Shown one piece after another: positions 41,100-50,322 of a DNA stretch of 64,000 nt. Each line of letters opens with the position of its first letter. The first letter of the stretch is position 1. Position numbers and translations under genes: made by a program. The stretch comes from an uncultured Ruminococcus sp. Lineage in GTDB: Bacteria; Bacillota; Clostridia; Oscillospirales; Ruminococcaceae. The stretch covers positions 186,001 to 250,000 of the forward strand of contig UQPZ01000002.1 of the NCBI GenBank assembly GCA_900543145.1. The letters run 5' to 3'. The notes beneath the pieces were generated by a model. It saw only the letters and a list, made by a program, of their open reading frames with translations. It was not told the origin of the DNA and searched no databases.

Positions 41100-41135
41100 G
41101 CAAATATTTATGGAGGATAGGACGGAGATCACCGT

Positions 41136-41834
41136 ATGAAAACGGCTTACGAAACGGCTGAATTTGAGGTCTGCGAGGATACTGCGAAAGAACTGCCGAA
41201 GCTTGAGGTAAGCAGCTTTAAAGTCAAAAGGCTGTACAGTATATGCAAAAGGGTCCAGGATATAGTGCTTTCACTGCTGGCGATAATAATTCTTATGCCT
41301 GTTTTCCTTATCACCGCAGCCGCCGTATTTATTGACGATCCCAAGGGAAGTCCGATATTTTCTCAGCTAAGGGTAGGCCGCAACGGTAAGGTATTCAGGT
41401 TCTACAAATTCCGTTCCATGGTCGTTGACGCAGAGGACAGGCTGAAGGATCTTATACAGCACAATGAAATGGACGGACCTGTATTCAAAATAAAGGAGGA
41501 TCCCAGGATAACGAGGGTCGGAAGGTTTATACGCAAGACCAGCATAGACGAGCTTCCGCAGCTTTTCAATATATTAAAGGGAGAAATGAGTATAGTAGGG
41601 CCGAGGCCGGCGCTTCCGAGAGAGGTCGCAGAATACAGCGAATACGAAAAACAGCGGCTTTACGTTACTCCCGGTCTGACCTGTTACTGGCAGATACAGC
41701 CGGAAAGGAACAGGATATCCTTTGACGAATGGATGGAGCTGGATATAAAGTACATAAATGAGAGAAGCTTTTTTGTAGACTGGAAGATAATTTTCAAAAC
41801 CGTGTCGGCAGTGCTGAAGGGGCAGGGGGTATAA
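41136..41834 (+). CDS. Priming undecaprenyl-phosphate sugar phosphotransferase
   Basis: A 232-residue bacterial sugar transferase (polyprenyl-phosphate hexose-1-phosphate transferase, WcaJ/EpsL C-terminal type). One membrane helix at residues 46-68 (VLSLLAIIILMPVFLITAAA) is followed by the catalytic part: GRNGKVFRFYKFRSM, RITRVGRFIRKTSIDELPQ and SIVGPRPALPREV. It starts repeat-unit assembly on undecaprenyl phosphate. GGAG precedes the ATG. Base composition resembles the left part of the window rather than the genes that follow. Confidence 0.93.
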   Translation: MKTAYETAEFEVCEDTAKELPKLEVSSFKVKRLYSICKRVQDIVLSLLAIIILMPVFLITAAAVFIDDPKGSPIFSQLRVGRNGKVFRFYKFRSMVVDAEDRLKDLIQHNEMDGPVFKIKEDPRITRVGRFIRKTSIDELPQLFNILKGEMSIVGPRPALPREVAEYSEYEKQRLYVTPGLTCYWQIQPERNRISFDEWMELDIKYINERSFFVDWKIIFKTVSAVLKGQGV

Positions 41835-41870
41835 TACGGATATTCGCAGGAAAGCAAAGGGAGATCTTAA

Positions 41871-42005
41871 ATGTCTGCCTTTACATCTGAGATGAGTATA
41901 CAGAAGCAGAAGATAGAAAACAGTGTGGGGAACAGAGAATATCTGCTCTCCATGAAAGTGTGTCAAGAGCGCGGAAATATATGGAAGAGGAGATTTCCAC
42001 AGTAA
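41871..42005 (+). CDS. Candidate 44-residue ORF at the locus junction
   Basis: AAAGGGAG precedes ATG at 41871. The product MSAFTSEMSIQKQKIENSVG continues to a basic end at 42003. A second frame from about 41955 continues with similar hydrophilic sequence, so this may be a frameshifted remnant. No family recognised. Confidence 0.3.
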   Translation: MSAFTSEMSIQKQKIENSVGNREYLLSMKVCQERGNIWKRRFPQ

Positions 42006-42055
42006 ATATAGTAGATAAAGACGAGCAGCACGGATCAAAGGGAGGAATATTATTT

Positions 42056-42442
42056 ATGGCCGGAAAATTAAAAATTGCGATGCTCGGTCATAAAAGAATC
42101 CCTAGCCGAGAAGGCGGGATCGAAATTGTAGCAGAGGAATTATCCGCCCGATTGGTTCAGTTGGGTCATGAAGTAACTTGTTATAATCGAAGAGGTCATC
42201 ACGTCAGCGGTGCAGAGTTTGACGGCGAGCAGCTATCCGAGTATAAGGGAATCAAGATCAGGACCGTTCCGACGATAGAGAGAAAAGGTCTGGCGGCGAT
42301 GACATCAAGTTTCTTTGCGGCAGTCAAGGCGGCATTCGGACATTACGATATCGTCCATATCCACGCCGAGGGTCCGGCGGCTATGTGCTGGATCCCGAAG
42401 CTGTGTGGAAAGAGAGTTGTGGTTACGATACATGGTGCCTGA
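42056..42442 (+). pseudogene. Truncated GT4 glycosyltransferase (N-terminal third only)
   Basis: 128 residues beginning KIAMLGHKRIPSREGGIEIV, the start of a GT-B family 4 enzyme, followed by HDIVHIHAEGP-like sequence (HYDIVHIHAEGPAAMCWI) and ending abruptly in VVTIHGA. Normal members have 350-400 residues and continue HGLDW after this point. The UDP/GDP-binding C-terminal half is missing, so it should be inactive. The following 120 bases look like unrelated sequence, marking a recombination junction. Confidence 0.75.
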
Positions 42443-42566
42443 GTGATAATAGGGACACTTTTTTTGAGAACCAATTAGAGCAGGATGGACTGTTGAAACG
42501 AGAATATGAGGGACTGTGGATATAAACACAGTTTTGAAATGATAAAAAGGGAGAGAAGAGTGACTT

Positions 42567-43562
42567 ATGATTATTACAAAAACACCTTTCCGTATGTCAT
42601 TTTTCGGCGGCGGAACGGACATGGAAAGCTATTTCAGAGAGAACGGCGGTGCTGTGCTTTCAACTACTTTTGATAAATACTGCTATGTGAATGTGAGGCA
42701 TCTCCCACGGTTCTTTGATTGGTCTACAGAATTATCCTATTCGCAGACGGAGCGCGTATCGAGTGTAGATGATATTCAGCACCCGGCCATCCGCAATGCC
42801 ATGAAGCTGCTTGATATGCATGAAATCAGGCTGATGTATGAAGCCGATCTTCCTGCGCGGTCTGGACTTGGGACGAGCAGTTCTTTTGCTGTCGGCATGC
42901 TGAACGCTTTCTATGCACTGAAGGGAAAATACGCCGATAAGAAGAAATTGGCTGATGAGGCTATCTATCTTGAGCGTGTTCTCTGTAACGAGGCGGGTGG
43001 CTGGCAGGATCAGATTGCTGCATCTTTCGGTGGCTTCAACCGTATCAACTTCAACGCTGACGGTTATGAAGTACTCCCTGTGATTATCAGCTCGGAGAGA
43101 AAGAAACAGCTGAACGAGAATCTGCTGATGTTCTTTACCGGATTTACACGTTTTTCATCTGAAGTACAGAAGACGAATAAGGTTGTTGATAAGAAGGCAC
43201 AACTGAAGGAAATGCTTGCCCTTGTAGATGATGCGGAAAGAGTATTGATAGATAAAACGAAAAGCCTTGATGATTTTGGCTATTTGCTTGACCACACATG
43301 GAAGTTGAAGCGCCAGACTGGGTCTTCCATTTCGACAAATAGTATTGATGCTTTGTACCAGAAGGGAATTGAGGCCGGAGCTCTTGGCGGAAAGCTACTG
43401 GGAGCCGGTGGCGGCGGATTCCTTGTTTTTTATGTTCAGCCGGAGAAGCAGGATGCAGTGAGATGGGCAATGAAAGACCTGCTCTATATTCCGTTCCGGT
43501 TTGAAGATGGAGGGACACGGGTTATTCATTATACGTATGAGAGCTATGAATCAAGGACTTAA
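42567..43562 (+). CDS. hddA: D-glycero-alpha-D-manno-heptose 7-phosphate kinase
   Basis: A 331-residue GHMP kinase. ITKTPFRMSFFGGGTDMESYF is the family start for HddA, PARSGLGTSSSFAVGML is the ATP loop and LGGKLLGAGGGGFLVFYV the C-terminal motif. HddA phosphorylates heptose-7-phosphate at O-1 to the alpha-1,7-bisphosphate for GDP-heptose. gmhA (45778) and the hddC-gmhB fusion (60504) complete the route. GGGAG precedes the ATG. First intact gene after the junction. Confidence 0.9.
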   Translation: MIITKTPFRMSFFGGGTDMESYFRENGGAVLSTTFDKYCYVNVRHLPRFFDWSTELSYSQTERVSSVDDIQHPAIRNAMKLLDMHEIRLMYEADLPARSGLGTSSSFAVGMLNAFYALKGKYADKKKLADEAIYLERVLCNEAGGWQDQIAASFGGFNRINFNADGYEVLPVIISSERKKQLNENLLMFFTGFTRFSSEVQKTNKVVDKKAQLKEMLALVDDAERVLIDKTKSLDDFGYLLDHTWKLKRQTGSSISTNSIDALYQKGIEAGALGGKLLGAGGGGFLVFYVQPEKQDAVRWAMKDLLYIPFRFEDGGTRVIHYTYESYESRT

Positions 43563-43630
43563 AAGACAGACTTACAAGATAGAAAACATAAACAGATTGG
43601 GATAGGAAGGTAACTGCGGAGGATAAGAGT

Positions 43631-44599
43631 ATGAAAGTAATGGTAACAGGCGCCGGTGGCATGGTTGGTTCTCACATGGTCGAACTGCTTTATGGCCAGG
43701 GGCATGAAGTTCTTGGAACTTATTATAAGCCAACAACAGATATAAAGGAACTGAATCCTAGCATTCCCATGAAGGAATGTGATGTTCGGTATTATCAGTC
43801 TGTTCTTCGTATTATTTCGGAATTTATGCCGGAACAGATATATCATCTCGCGGCACAGAGCTATCCAACTGTTTCCTGGGATTATCCTCAGGCAACAATG
43901 GATACAAATGTCAATGGTACGATCAATGTGTATGAGGCTATTAAAGCTGTTCGCAAAGAACATCCGAACTATGATCCGATAATCGTGGTGGCATGCTCCA
44001 GTGCAGAGTATGGACAGACGTTGAATGAGTTGGATGACCCATATGTGAAAGAAACAGCAGAATTGAAACCGCTTCATCCGTATGGTGTGAGTAAGGTGGG
44101 ACAGGATCTGCTGTCTTTTCAGTACTTTATGAATGACCACATCCGTTGCATCCGCGTCCGTATTTTTAATTCTACCGGAACGAGAAAGGTAAATGATGTG
44201 ACCTCTGATTTCACACACAGGGCGGTAATTGCTGAAAGAACGGGTGTGTATGAATTAAGATGTGGAAACCTTGATACGCAGCGTGCCATCATGGATCAGC
44301 GCGATCTTGTGAATGGGTTGATGCTGCTTGCCAATAAGGGAACTCCTGGTGAAGTCTACAATCTCTCATCTGAGCACTGCTATTACATGAGGGATATTGT
44401 GAAGATGATAGAGCAGCAGATAGGGCATGAGCTGGAAATCAAAGTTGATCCGAAACTTCTCCGCCCCACAGATGAGAGAATCATCATAGGCAATGTTGAT
44501 AAGCTGAAACGAGACACTGGTTGGAAACAGAAAATTCCGATGGAACAGACCATAAAGGATATGCTGGACTACTGGAGACACCTGGAAGGCAGGAATTAA
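43631..44599 (+). CDS. GDP-sugar 4,6-dehydratase-like SDR (possible GDP-heptose dehydratase)
   Basis: A 322-residue extended short-chain dehydrogenase: VTGAGGMVGSHMVELLYGQG Rossmann loop, HLAAQSYPTVSWDYP, catalytic Ser in CSSAEYG and YGVSK. The pattern is that of GDP-mannose 4,6-dehydratases. Sitting between hddA and gmhA, a GDP-D-glycero-D-manno-heptose 4,6-dehydratase (DmhA-like, leading to 6-deoxy-heptose) is an attractive alternative. Both give a 4-keto-6-deoxy GDP-sugar; which one cannot be told here. Confidence 0.8.
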   Translation: MKVMVTGAGGMVGSHMVELLYGQGHEVLGTYYKPTTDIKELNPSIPMKECDVRYYQSVLRIISEFMPEQIYHLAAQSYPTVSWDYPQATMDTNVNGTINVYEAIKAVRKEHPNYDPIIVVACSSAEYGQTLNELDDPYVKETAELKPLHPYGVSKVGQDLLSFQYFMNDHIRCIRVRIFNSTGTRKVNDVTSDFTHRAVIAERTGVYELRCGNLDTQRAIMDQRDLVNGLMLLANKGTPGEVYNLSSEHCYYMRDIVKMIEQQIGHELEIKVDPKLLRPTDERIIIGNVDKLKRDTGWKQKIPMEQTIKDMLDYWRHLEGRN

Positions 44600-44603
44600 T
44601 AAT

Positions 44604-45707
44604 ATGAAGGTTGCGTTAGTACAAGATTGGTTGGTGAAATTTGGCGGAGCTGAATGGACACTTCAAAATTGGCATAAAATTTTCCCAGATGCGCCGTTAT
44701 ATACGTTGGTATATGACGAGAAAGTTATGGGAGAACAATTTAAAGACTTCGATGTCAGGACAACGTATATTCAAAAAATCCCCGGGGCAGTTAAGAATTA
44801 TCAAGTACTACTTTCATTTATGCCAAGAGCGTGGGAAAGCCTGGATTTAACCGAGTATGATCTTGTATTAAGCTCCTGCTCAAGCCTCTGTAAAGGTATT
44901 ATAACGAGACCTGACGCCGTACATGTTTGCTACTGCCATACGCCGCCGCGTTATCTGTGGGATTTGTATTACGACTACAAGAAATCGGCGAATCCCATAA
45001 AAAAGTTTTTTATGCCGTCTCAAATACATAAATTAAGAATGTGGGACAGACTGGCGGCGGACAGGGTTGATTACTTCATTGCAAATTCCAAATTCACCCA
45101 AAAGAGAATTAAAAAATTCTATGGTAGAGATTCGGAAGTCATCTATTCTGTCGGCGGTAACTTTGTTTCGGATCAGTTGTATGCACAGACGACAAAAGAG
45201 GATTTTTATCTGATTTCCGGTAGACTGGAAAGCTATAAAAAGGTCGACCTGGCCATCGAAGCCTGCAATAAACTCGGAAAAAAACTTGTTGTCATTGGCA
45301 AGGGTAAAGAGATGGACAGGATGAAAGGAATTGCAGGTCCGACCATAGAGTTTAAGGGTTTCGTCACCAACGATGAAATGGTGGAGTATTACGCAAAGGC
45401 GAAAGCACTCTTGTTCCCGGGGGTTGAAGATTTTGGGTTTGTTCCGGTTGAAGCGCAGTCTGGCGGAACACCTGTAATTGGATATGGACGAGGTGGAATC
45501 CTGGAAACAGTAGTGGAAGGCAGGACGGGCGTTTTCTTCAAAGAACAAACGCTGGAATGCCTCTGTGACGCAATTCAAAGATTTGAAACGATGACCTTTG
45601 ATGCGGATGTAATCAGGGAGCACGCTTTGAGCTTTGATGCTGCTCATTTTAGAGAGCAGATCGAAAGATTTTGCACCGAGAAATATGCCGAACGGCAGAT
45701 GTTATGA
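44604..45707 (+). CDS. GT4 glycosyltransferase (WbaZ/mannosyltransferase-like)
   Basis: A 367-residue GT-B enzyme: KVALVQDWLVKFGGAEWTL start, CYCHTPPRYLWDLYYDY, and the donor-binding EDFGFVPVEAQSGGTPVIGY with the E-x7-E pair. The CHTPPRYLWD signature is typical of mannosyl-/heptosyl-transferring GT4 proteins in O-antigen loci. It probably adds mannose or the heptose made by this locus to the lipid-linked repeat. It starts four bases after the dehydratase gene. Confidence 0.88.
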   Translation: MKVALVQDWLVKFGGAEWTLQNWHKIFPDAPLYTLVYDEKVMGEQFKDFDVRTTYIQKIPGAVKNYQVLLSFMPRAWESLDLTEYDLVLSSCSSLCKGIITRPDAVHVCYCHTPPRYLWDLYYDYKKSANPIKKFFMPSQIHKLRMWDRLAADRVDYFIANSKFTQKRIKKFYGRDSEVIYSVGGNFVSDQLYAQTTKEDFYLISGRLESYKKVDLAIEACNKLGKKLVVIGKGKEMDRMKGIAGPTIEFKGFVTNDEMVEYYAKAKALLFPGVEDFGFVPVEAQSGGTPVIGYGRGGILETVVEGRTGVFFKEQTLECLCDAIQRFETMTFDADVIREHALSFDAAHFREQIERFCTEKYAERQML

Positions 45708-45777
45708 TTGACTGGCGTTTCACGAACGCACGGTAAATTTATAAGGAAGAGTAACTGTAGGAAGGGAATAGAGTAAT

Positions 45778-46434
45778 ATGAGGACACTGGAAGACAAGCT
45801 CGTCAAGCACATCGATCTTTTGATGGAGCGTTATCCGAAACTGGAAGCTGTTCGTCAGGAGATTATAGATGCTTATCTTCTGATGGAAGAGAGTTATAGA
45901 AATGGAGGGAAGCTCTTGATTGCTGGAAACGGTGGATCAGCTGCAGACTCTGAACATATTGCAGGTGAACTGATGAAGCGGTTCAAGATTCTCCGTCCTG
46001 TGAGTAAAGAATATGCGGAGAAGCTGAAAGAAGTTGATCCAGAGCGTGGAGCAGAACTTGCAAGGAATCTGGAATGCTCGCTGATGGCTATACCGCTTGT
46101 GGCGCATGAAGCGTTGACAACAGCATACATAAATGATGTGGACGGCCTTGGAGTGTTTGCGCAGCAGCTTTTCGGTTATGGTCGTAAGGGCGATGTGTTC
46201 CTTGGCATATCCACATCTGGAAATAGTAAGAATATCATGAATGCAACGGTAGTGGCCCGAGCTTCCGGAATTAAGGTCGTAGGATTAACCGGAGCAAAAG
46301 GCGGGGCGCTTGCAAAAGTCGCGGATGTAGCGGTCAAGGCTCCGGAAACTGAAACGTATATGATTCAGGAATTGCACCTGCCAATTTATCATTGCTGGTG
46401 TCTTATGCTGGAAGATTATTTTTTTGGAAACTAA
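45778..46434 (+). CDS. gmhA: Sedoheptulose-7-phosphate isomerase (SIS domain)
   Basis: A 218-residue GmhA: LLIAGNGGSAADSEHIAGEL holds the sugar phosphate site, ECSLMAIPLVAHEALTTAYIN and FLGISTSGNSKNIMNA the second loop, and MIQELHLPIYHCWC the C-terminal His motif. It converts sedoheptulose-7-phosphate to D-glycero-D-manno-heptose-7-phosphate, the first committed step. GAAGGGA precedes the ATG. After the gene, GGCGGAA and TTCCGCC (about 46460-46505) form a loose inverted repeat of unknown use. Confidence 0.93.
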   Translation: MRTLEDKLVKHIDLLMERYPKLEAVRQEIIDAYLLMEESYRNGGKLLIAGNGGSAADSEHIAGELMKRFKILRPVSKEYAEKLKEVDPERGAELARNLECSLMAIPLVAHEALTTAYINDVDGLGVFAQQLFGYGRKGDVFLGISTSGNSKNIMNATVVARASGIKVVGLTGAKGGALAKVADVAVKAPETETYMIQELHLPIYHCWCLMLEDYFFGN

Positions 46435-46534
46435 AAAACATGAGATTCTCTAATAAAAGGGCGGAAAGACATAATACAAATAGTTGCTGTTTAGAATTCC
46501 GCCAAAACTATAAGATGTCTTGGGGTATATGATT

Positions 46535-47650
46535 ATGAATGAAAATGTAAAAATATTGGCAATGTACTTGCCCCAATACCACGAAGTTGCGGAAAATTCA
46601 CAGTTCTGGGGCAAGGGATTTACGGACTGGGTATCAGTAAAAAAAGCAGAGCCGTTGTTTAACGGGCATAATCAGCCACGGGTGCCGCAGGATGATAATT
46701 ATTATGATTTATCACAAAAGGAGAATATAGCTTGGCAGATAGAAACGGCTAAAAAGTGTGGCGTATATGGCTTCGGAATATATCATTATTGGTTTTCAAA
46801 TGAAAAGCAGCTGCTGACCAAGCCTGCGGAGCTTATATTAAACAATCCGGATCTTGACATCCCGTTCTTCTTTGCATGGGACAATGCAAGTTGGCGCAGG
46901 ACTTGGAGTAAATTCAGAGGAAATGCGTGGGCTCCCATGGAGGATGCCAAACAGAAGAAATCCGGGAAGCCGTCCATCCTGATCGAATACAAACTTGGTA
47001 CAGAAGAGGACTGGAAAAATCACTTTGATTTTCTGCTGGCGTATTTCAAGGATGATCGGTATATAAAAGTGAACGGAAAACCACTTTTTGAAATTTTTAA
47101 TTATTCTGAAGACATTTATAAGATGCATCATTATTGGGACAAGTTGGCGAAGGAGAGCGGATTTAAGGGAATCGAGATTGTCTATAAAAAGAGTGCTCTT
47201 TATACGTTGCCAAGTGAATGCACAAATTTTTGTTATGAACCTCAAAATTCTGGATGGGGTTCGGGATGGAAACTGTGGTTATTTAAAGCACTGAGCATTT
47301 TTGGTTTGGTAGGCAAAACTGGACCTCTGAAGTATTCTTATGATGCGGTATGGAAGAAGTTACTTGATTCTGCGAGGATTCGGTCAAAGAGTAATGAATG
47401 GCATGGAGCATTTGTTACATACGATGATACTCCGCGCAGGGGAAAGCAGGGACGAGTAATCTTGGGCGCTTCTCCCGACAAATTTAAGAAATATTTGTCC
47501 CAGCTTATCAGTATCTGTTCAGAGCAGAAGAAAGAGTACATTCTCCTGACTGCGTGGAATGAATGGGGAGAAGGAGCCATGTTGGAGCCTACACAAGATG
47601 AGGAAGATGCTTACCTCAAAGCGATTGAAGGAGCCTTGGAAAGTCAATGA
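46535..47650 (+). CDS. WbsX-like glycosyltransferase/GH99-like protein
   Basis: About 371 residues. ILAMYLPQYHEVAENSQFWGKGFTDW (residues 6-31) and GFGIYHYWFSNEKQLL are the signature of WbsX-type proteins, which have a GH99-like barrel and occur in O-antigen and capsule loci as putative glycosyltransferases or glycosidases. LLTAWNEWGEGAMLEPTQ near the end is also diagnostic. The start is unsure: TTG 46520, ATG 46529 or ATG 46535, the last best spaced from GGGG. The true reaction of the family is not settled. Confidence 0.82.
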   Translation: MNENVKILAMYLPQYHEVAENSQFWGKGFTDWVSVKKAEPLFNGHNQPRVPQDDNYYDLSQKENIAWQIETAKKCGVYGFGIYHYWFSNEKQLLTKPAELILNNPDLDIPFFFAWDNASWRRTWSKFRGNAWAPMEDAKQKKSGKPSILIEYKLGTEEDWKNHFDFLLAYFKDDRYIKVNGKPLFEIFNYSEDIYKMHHYWDKLAKESGFKGIEIVYKKSALYTLPSECTNFCYEPQNSGWGSGWKLWLFKALSIFGLVGKTGPLKYSYDAVWKKLLDSARIRSKSNEWHGAFVTYDDTPRRGKQGRVILGASPDKFKKYLSQLISICSEQKKEYILLTAWNEWGEGAMLEPTQDEEDAYLKAIEGALESQ

Positions 47651-48312
47651 AACGATATCGAAAGAATCTAATTAAAAGCACTGCTATATGGGATGCTATT
47701 CAGTACATAAAACTTAACAGTTTTAAACGAAAATGGATTAGAGCGAATAAGCATAATGGCACCATTCCTAACAATGAATTTGACTTTGACACGGCGAGTG
47801 TTGGGAATTATTCATATGGGGAGTTAAATGTTGTTTCCTTCAACAATAAGTCTCACTTAAGAATAGGAAATTTTGTTTCGATAGCCCAGAATGTAGTTTT
47901 TATGCTTGATGTAGAACATTTTACAAATCATATCTCAACATTCCCGTTTAGGGTTAAAGTGTTGGAAAGCGTTAAGGATGAAGCTCACTCTAAAGGAGAT
48001 ATTGTCATAGGTGATGATGTCTGGATTGGATATGGGGCGACTGTTATGTCTGGTGTTCATGTCGGACAGGACGCAGTAATTGCTACGGGAGCTGTAGTTA
48101 CAAAAAATATACCTCCATTTGAGGTGTGGGGAGGGGTACCGGCTAAGTTCATAAAGAAAAGGTTCCCGGATGAAATGATTGAAGATATTTCTAAAGTTGA
48201 TTTCTCTGCCCTTACGCCTGATATAGTTAGAGAAATGGAAAGTATTCTTTATACTCCCGTGGATCATAGCATTGTAGAAAAGATATTAAAGATGCTTGAA
48301 GAAAACAAATAG
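47647..48312 (+). CDS. Left-handed beta-helix O-acetyltransferase (CatB-like)
   Basis: A 221-residue protein with hexapeptide repeats: IVIGDDVWIGYGATVMSGVH and VGQDAVIATGAVVTKNIPP, ending in VWGGVPAKFIKKRF. An HFTNHISTFPF-type loop carries the likely catalytic His. It acetylates a sugar hydroxyl, probably on a repeat-unit intermediate. Its ATG overlaps the preceding stop (ATGA). Confidence 0.9.
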   Translation: MKRYRKNLIKSTAIWDAIQYIKLNSFKRKWIRANKHNGTIPNNEFDFDTASVGNYSYGELNVVSFNNKSHLRIGNFVSIAQNVVFMLDVEHFTNHISTFPFRVKVLESVKDEAHSKGDIVIGDDVWIGYGATVMSGVHVGQDAVIATGAVVTKNIPPFEVWGGVPAKFIKKRFPDEMIEDISKVDFSALTPDIVREMESILYTPVDHSIVEKILKMLEENK

Positions 48313-48325
48313 GAAGGAACATTAT

Positions 48326-49231
48326 ATGGAAAAGCAGCCTATCCTCTCAATTTGTATTCCTACATTTAAAAGGGAGTATATTATTGATAAACTTATAGAG
48401 GGGATTCTTGTTCAGAATTGTGATGAAAGTTTATATGAGATTTGCATTACAGATAATTCTGAAACAGATGAGACAAAGGAACTGATTGAAAGGAAATATG
48501 CCAGTATCCGAAACCTGCATTATAAAAAAGTCAAGGTAAAGGGATTCCTGAATTCAATTGAGGCTTTAAAATTCGGACAAGGGAAATTACTAAAACTACA
48601 TAACGATTATAGTATGTTTCTCCCCGGAAGTCTCCAGAAGTTGATTGACCAGGCGGTAGCTAACGACGAAGAAGAACCATTAATTTTCTATACGTTAAGA
48701 GGGAAGAAGAGTGTCGAAAGATTTGATAACTTCGATGCATTCATAAAATGTATTAATTATCTGTCTACGTGGAGCACCTCGTTTGCTATATGGAAAACTG
48801 ACCTTGATCGGCTGTTGGAGCAGCGCATTGAATGTAATTATATGTATCCTCACACGACACTCCTATTTAAAGAAAACAATAAAACAGGGTATCTTGTTGA
48901 CGATACAGTTTACTTTGAGAACATTATACCCAAGAAAAAAGGCGGGTATAATCTGATAGATAATTTTGTGCGTATCTATTTGACCATGGTCAATGAGGAT
49001 TTGCTGAAACCTAAGATTATTTCAGCTAGCACTTATCGGAGGATAGAGTTTCATATACTTAGATTTTGCGCAGCTAATTATGTTAACACGAAGACAATTA
49101 ACGGCTATTCGTTTACGTTTGATGATTCGAAAGGACTGATTACGAACCAATGCGGATGGAAAGGATATTTGGTATATAGGCTTTTTATTCCGATATACAT
49201 TCTGAGGCATTATATTTCTCGCAAGAAATGA
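48326..49231 (+). CDS. GT2 glycosyltransferase
   Basis: A 301-residue GT-A enzyme: PILSICIPTFKREYIIDKLI, YEICITDNSETDET and a KLHNDYSM segment in place of the classical DxD. C-terminal half with no strong landmarks ends in a hydrophobic patch (YLVYRLFIPIYIL) that may bind membrane. Linkage and sugar unknown. AGGAAGGA precedes the ATG at 48326, preferred to an earlier frame start at 48296. Confidence 0.85.
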   Translation: MEKQPILSICIPTFKREYIIDKLIEGILVQNCDESLYEICITDNSETDETKELIERKYASIRNLHYKKVKVKGFLNSIEALKFGQGKLLKLHNDYSMFLPGSLQKLIDQAVANDEEEPLIFYTLRGKKSVERFDNFDAFIKCINYLSTWSTSFAIWKTDLDRLLEQRIECNYMYPHTTLLFKENNKTGYLVDDTVYFENIIPKKKGGYNLIDNFVRIYLTMVNEDLLKPKIISASTYRRIEFHILRFCAANYVNTKTINGYSFTFDDSKGLITNQCGWKGYLVYRLFIPIYILRHYISRKK

Positions 49232-49254
49232 GCTATTTTATGGAGGTGAACTTT

Positions 49255-50322
49255 GTGAAAAAGATCGGCTACTTGACAGTACACGACACAATCAACTTTG
49301 GCTCCCAGCTTCAGATGCTGAGCTTATATAAGGCAATTGAATCTTTAGGTCATAATGTCACCCTCATAGATTATAAGTGTGCTGCTATAAGTCAGAGGGA
49401 AAGTACACTTCCTTTAAGCGAAGCAAAGAATCCGAAGGACATTTTGAAATCTCTAATTTTACATGGGAATTTGAAAAAAAGGAAAAATAGCTTTTGGAAA
49501 TATATAGATGATCACATTGATGTGACAAAGCCTTTTACACAAGAAACTATTGTAGAAGCCAATGATATCTTCGATACATTTATTGTTGGAAGCGATGTCG
49601 TGTGGGGCTTTAATATTACAGGCACAGATTACACTTATATGCTTGACTTTGCGGATGATTCTAAGACAAAATTGGCGTTCTCCTCATCTGTAGGTACAAG
49701 GTGGAACGATAAAGAAAGTACTAACGTTAAGCATGCGTTATCACGTTTTGATGATTTTACAGTACGTGAGAAAGACGCATCTGATTGGATCGGAGATTTA
49801 TTGGGACGAAGTGTTGATGTGACTTGCGATCCTACTCTACTGTGGGATAAAAACTTCTGGGTAGAATTTGTTGGTGACTGCCCAGCACCAAAGAACAAAT
49901 ATGTTTTAGTATATATGAGTGATACTGAGAACAAATGCGTGAAAAGCGCTATTCAATACGGGAAAGAGCATCACATGCCTGTGTACTATATTAATTTCAG
50001 GGCTCCAGTATTTGGTACAATTGATAAACGACCGACGACGTTGCAGGAGTGGCTCACACTTTTTATGCACGCTGAAGTTGTTTTTTCTGCGTCATATCAT
50101 GGATTGCTGTTTTCGACATATTTTGAGAGACAAGTTTTTTACTTCAACTGGACGAATAAATCGAGAATGAATTCTCTTGCACAGTTTCTTGGCATTGAAA
50201 GCAGAGAAGCAACACCGGCTAATATTGCGGCAGACATACCCATTCATTATGACATGGTGCGAAATAGAGAAGAACGATTGCGCGAGTTCTCATGGAAGAG
50301 ATTAAGGAGAATGTTGGAGTGA
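49255..50322 (+). CDS. Polysaccharide pyruvyl transferase family protein
   Basis: A 355-residue protein: KKIGYLTVHDTINFGSQLQM start, TFIVGSDVVWGFNITG, and the family late motif VFSASYHGLLFSTYFERQV with the S-x-H site. It may add a pyruvate ketal to the repeat unit. GTG at 49255 sits behind GGAGG; the earlier ATG at 49228 overlaps the previous gene and lacks a site. It overlaps the next, FrhB-like gene by 31 bases, so the two are coupled. Confidence 0.8.
   Translation: MKKIGYLTVHDTINFGSQLQMLSLYKAIESLGHNVTLIDYKCAAISQRESTLPLSEAKNPKDILKSLILHGNLKKRKNSFWKYIDDHIDVTKPFTQETIVEANDIFDTFIVGSDVVWGFNITGTDYTYMLDFADDSKTKLAFSSSVGTRWNDKESTNVKHALSRFDDFTVREKDASDWIGDLLGRSVDVTCDPTLLWDKNFWVEFVGDCPAPKNKYVLVYMSDTENKCVKSAIQYGKEHHMPVYYINFRAPVFGTIDKRPTTLQEWLTLFMHAEVVFSASYHGLLFSTYFERQVFYFNWTNKSRMNSLAQFLGIESREATPANIAADIPIHYDMVRNREERLREFSWKRLRRMLE

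Noticed and set aside
42443..42540. Transposase remnant after the truncated GT4 gene
   Set aside because: A frame reads through about 30 hydrophilic residues, but nothing in it identifies a transposase and no terminal inverted repeats were seen.
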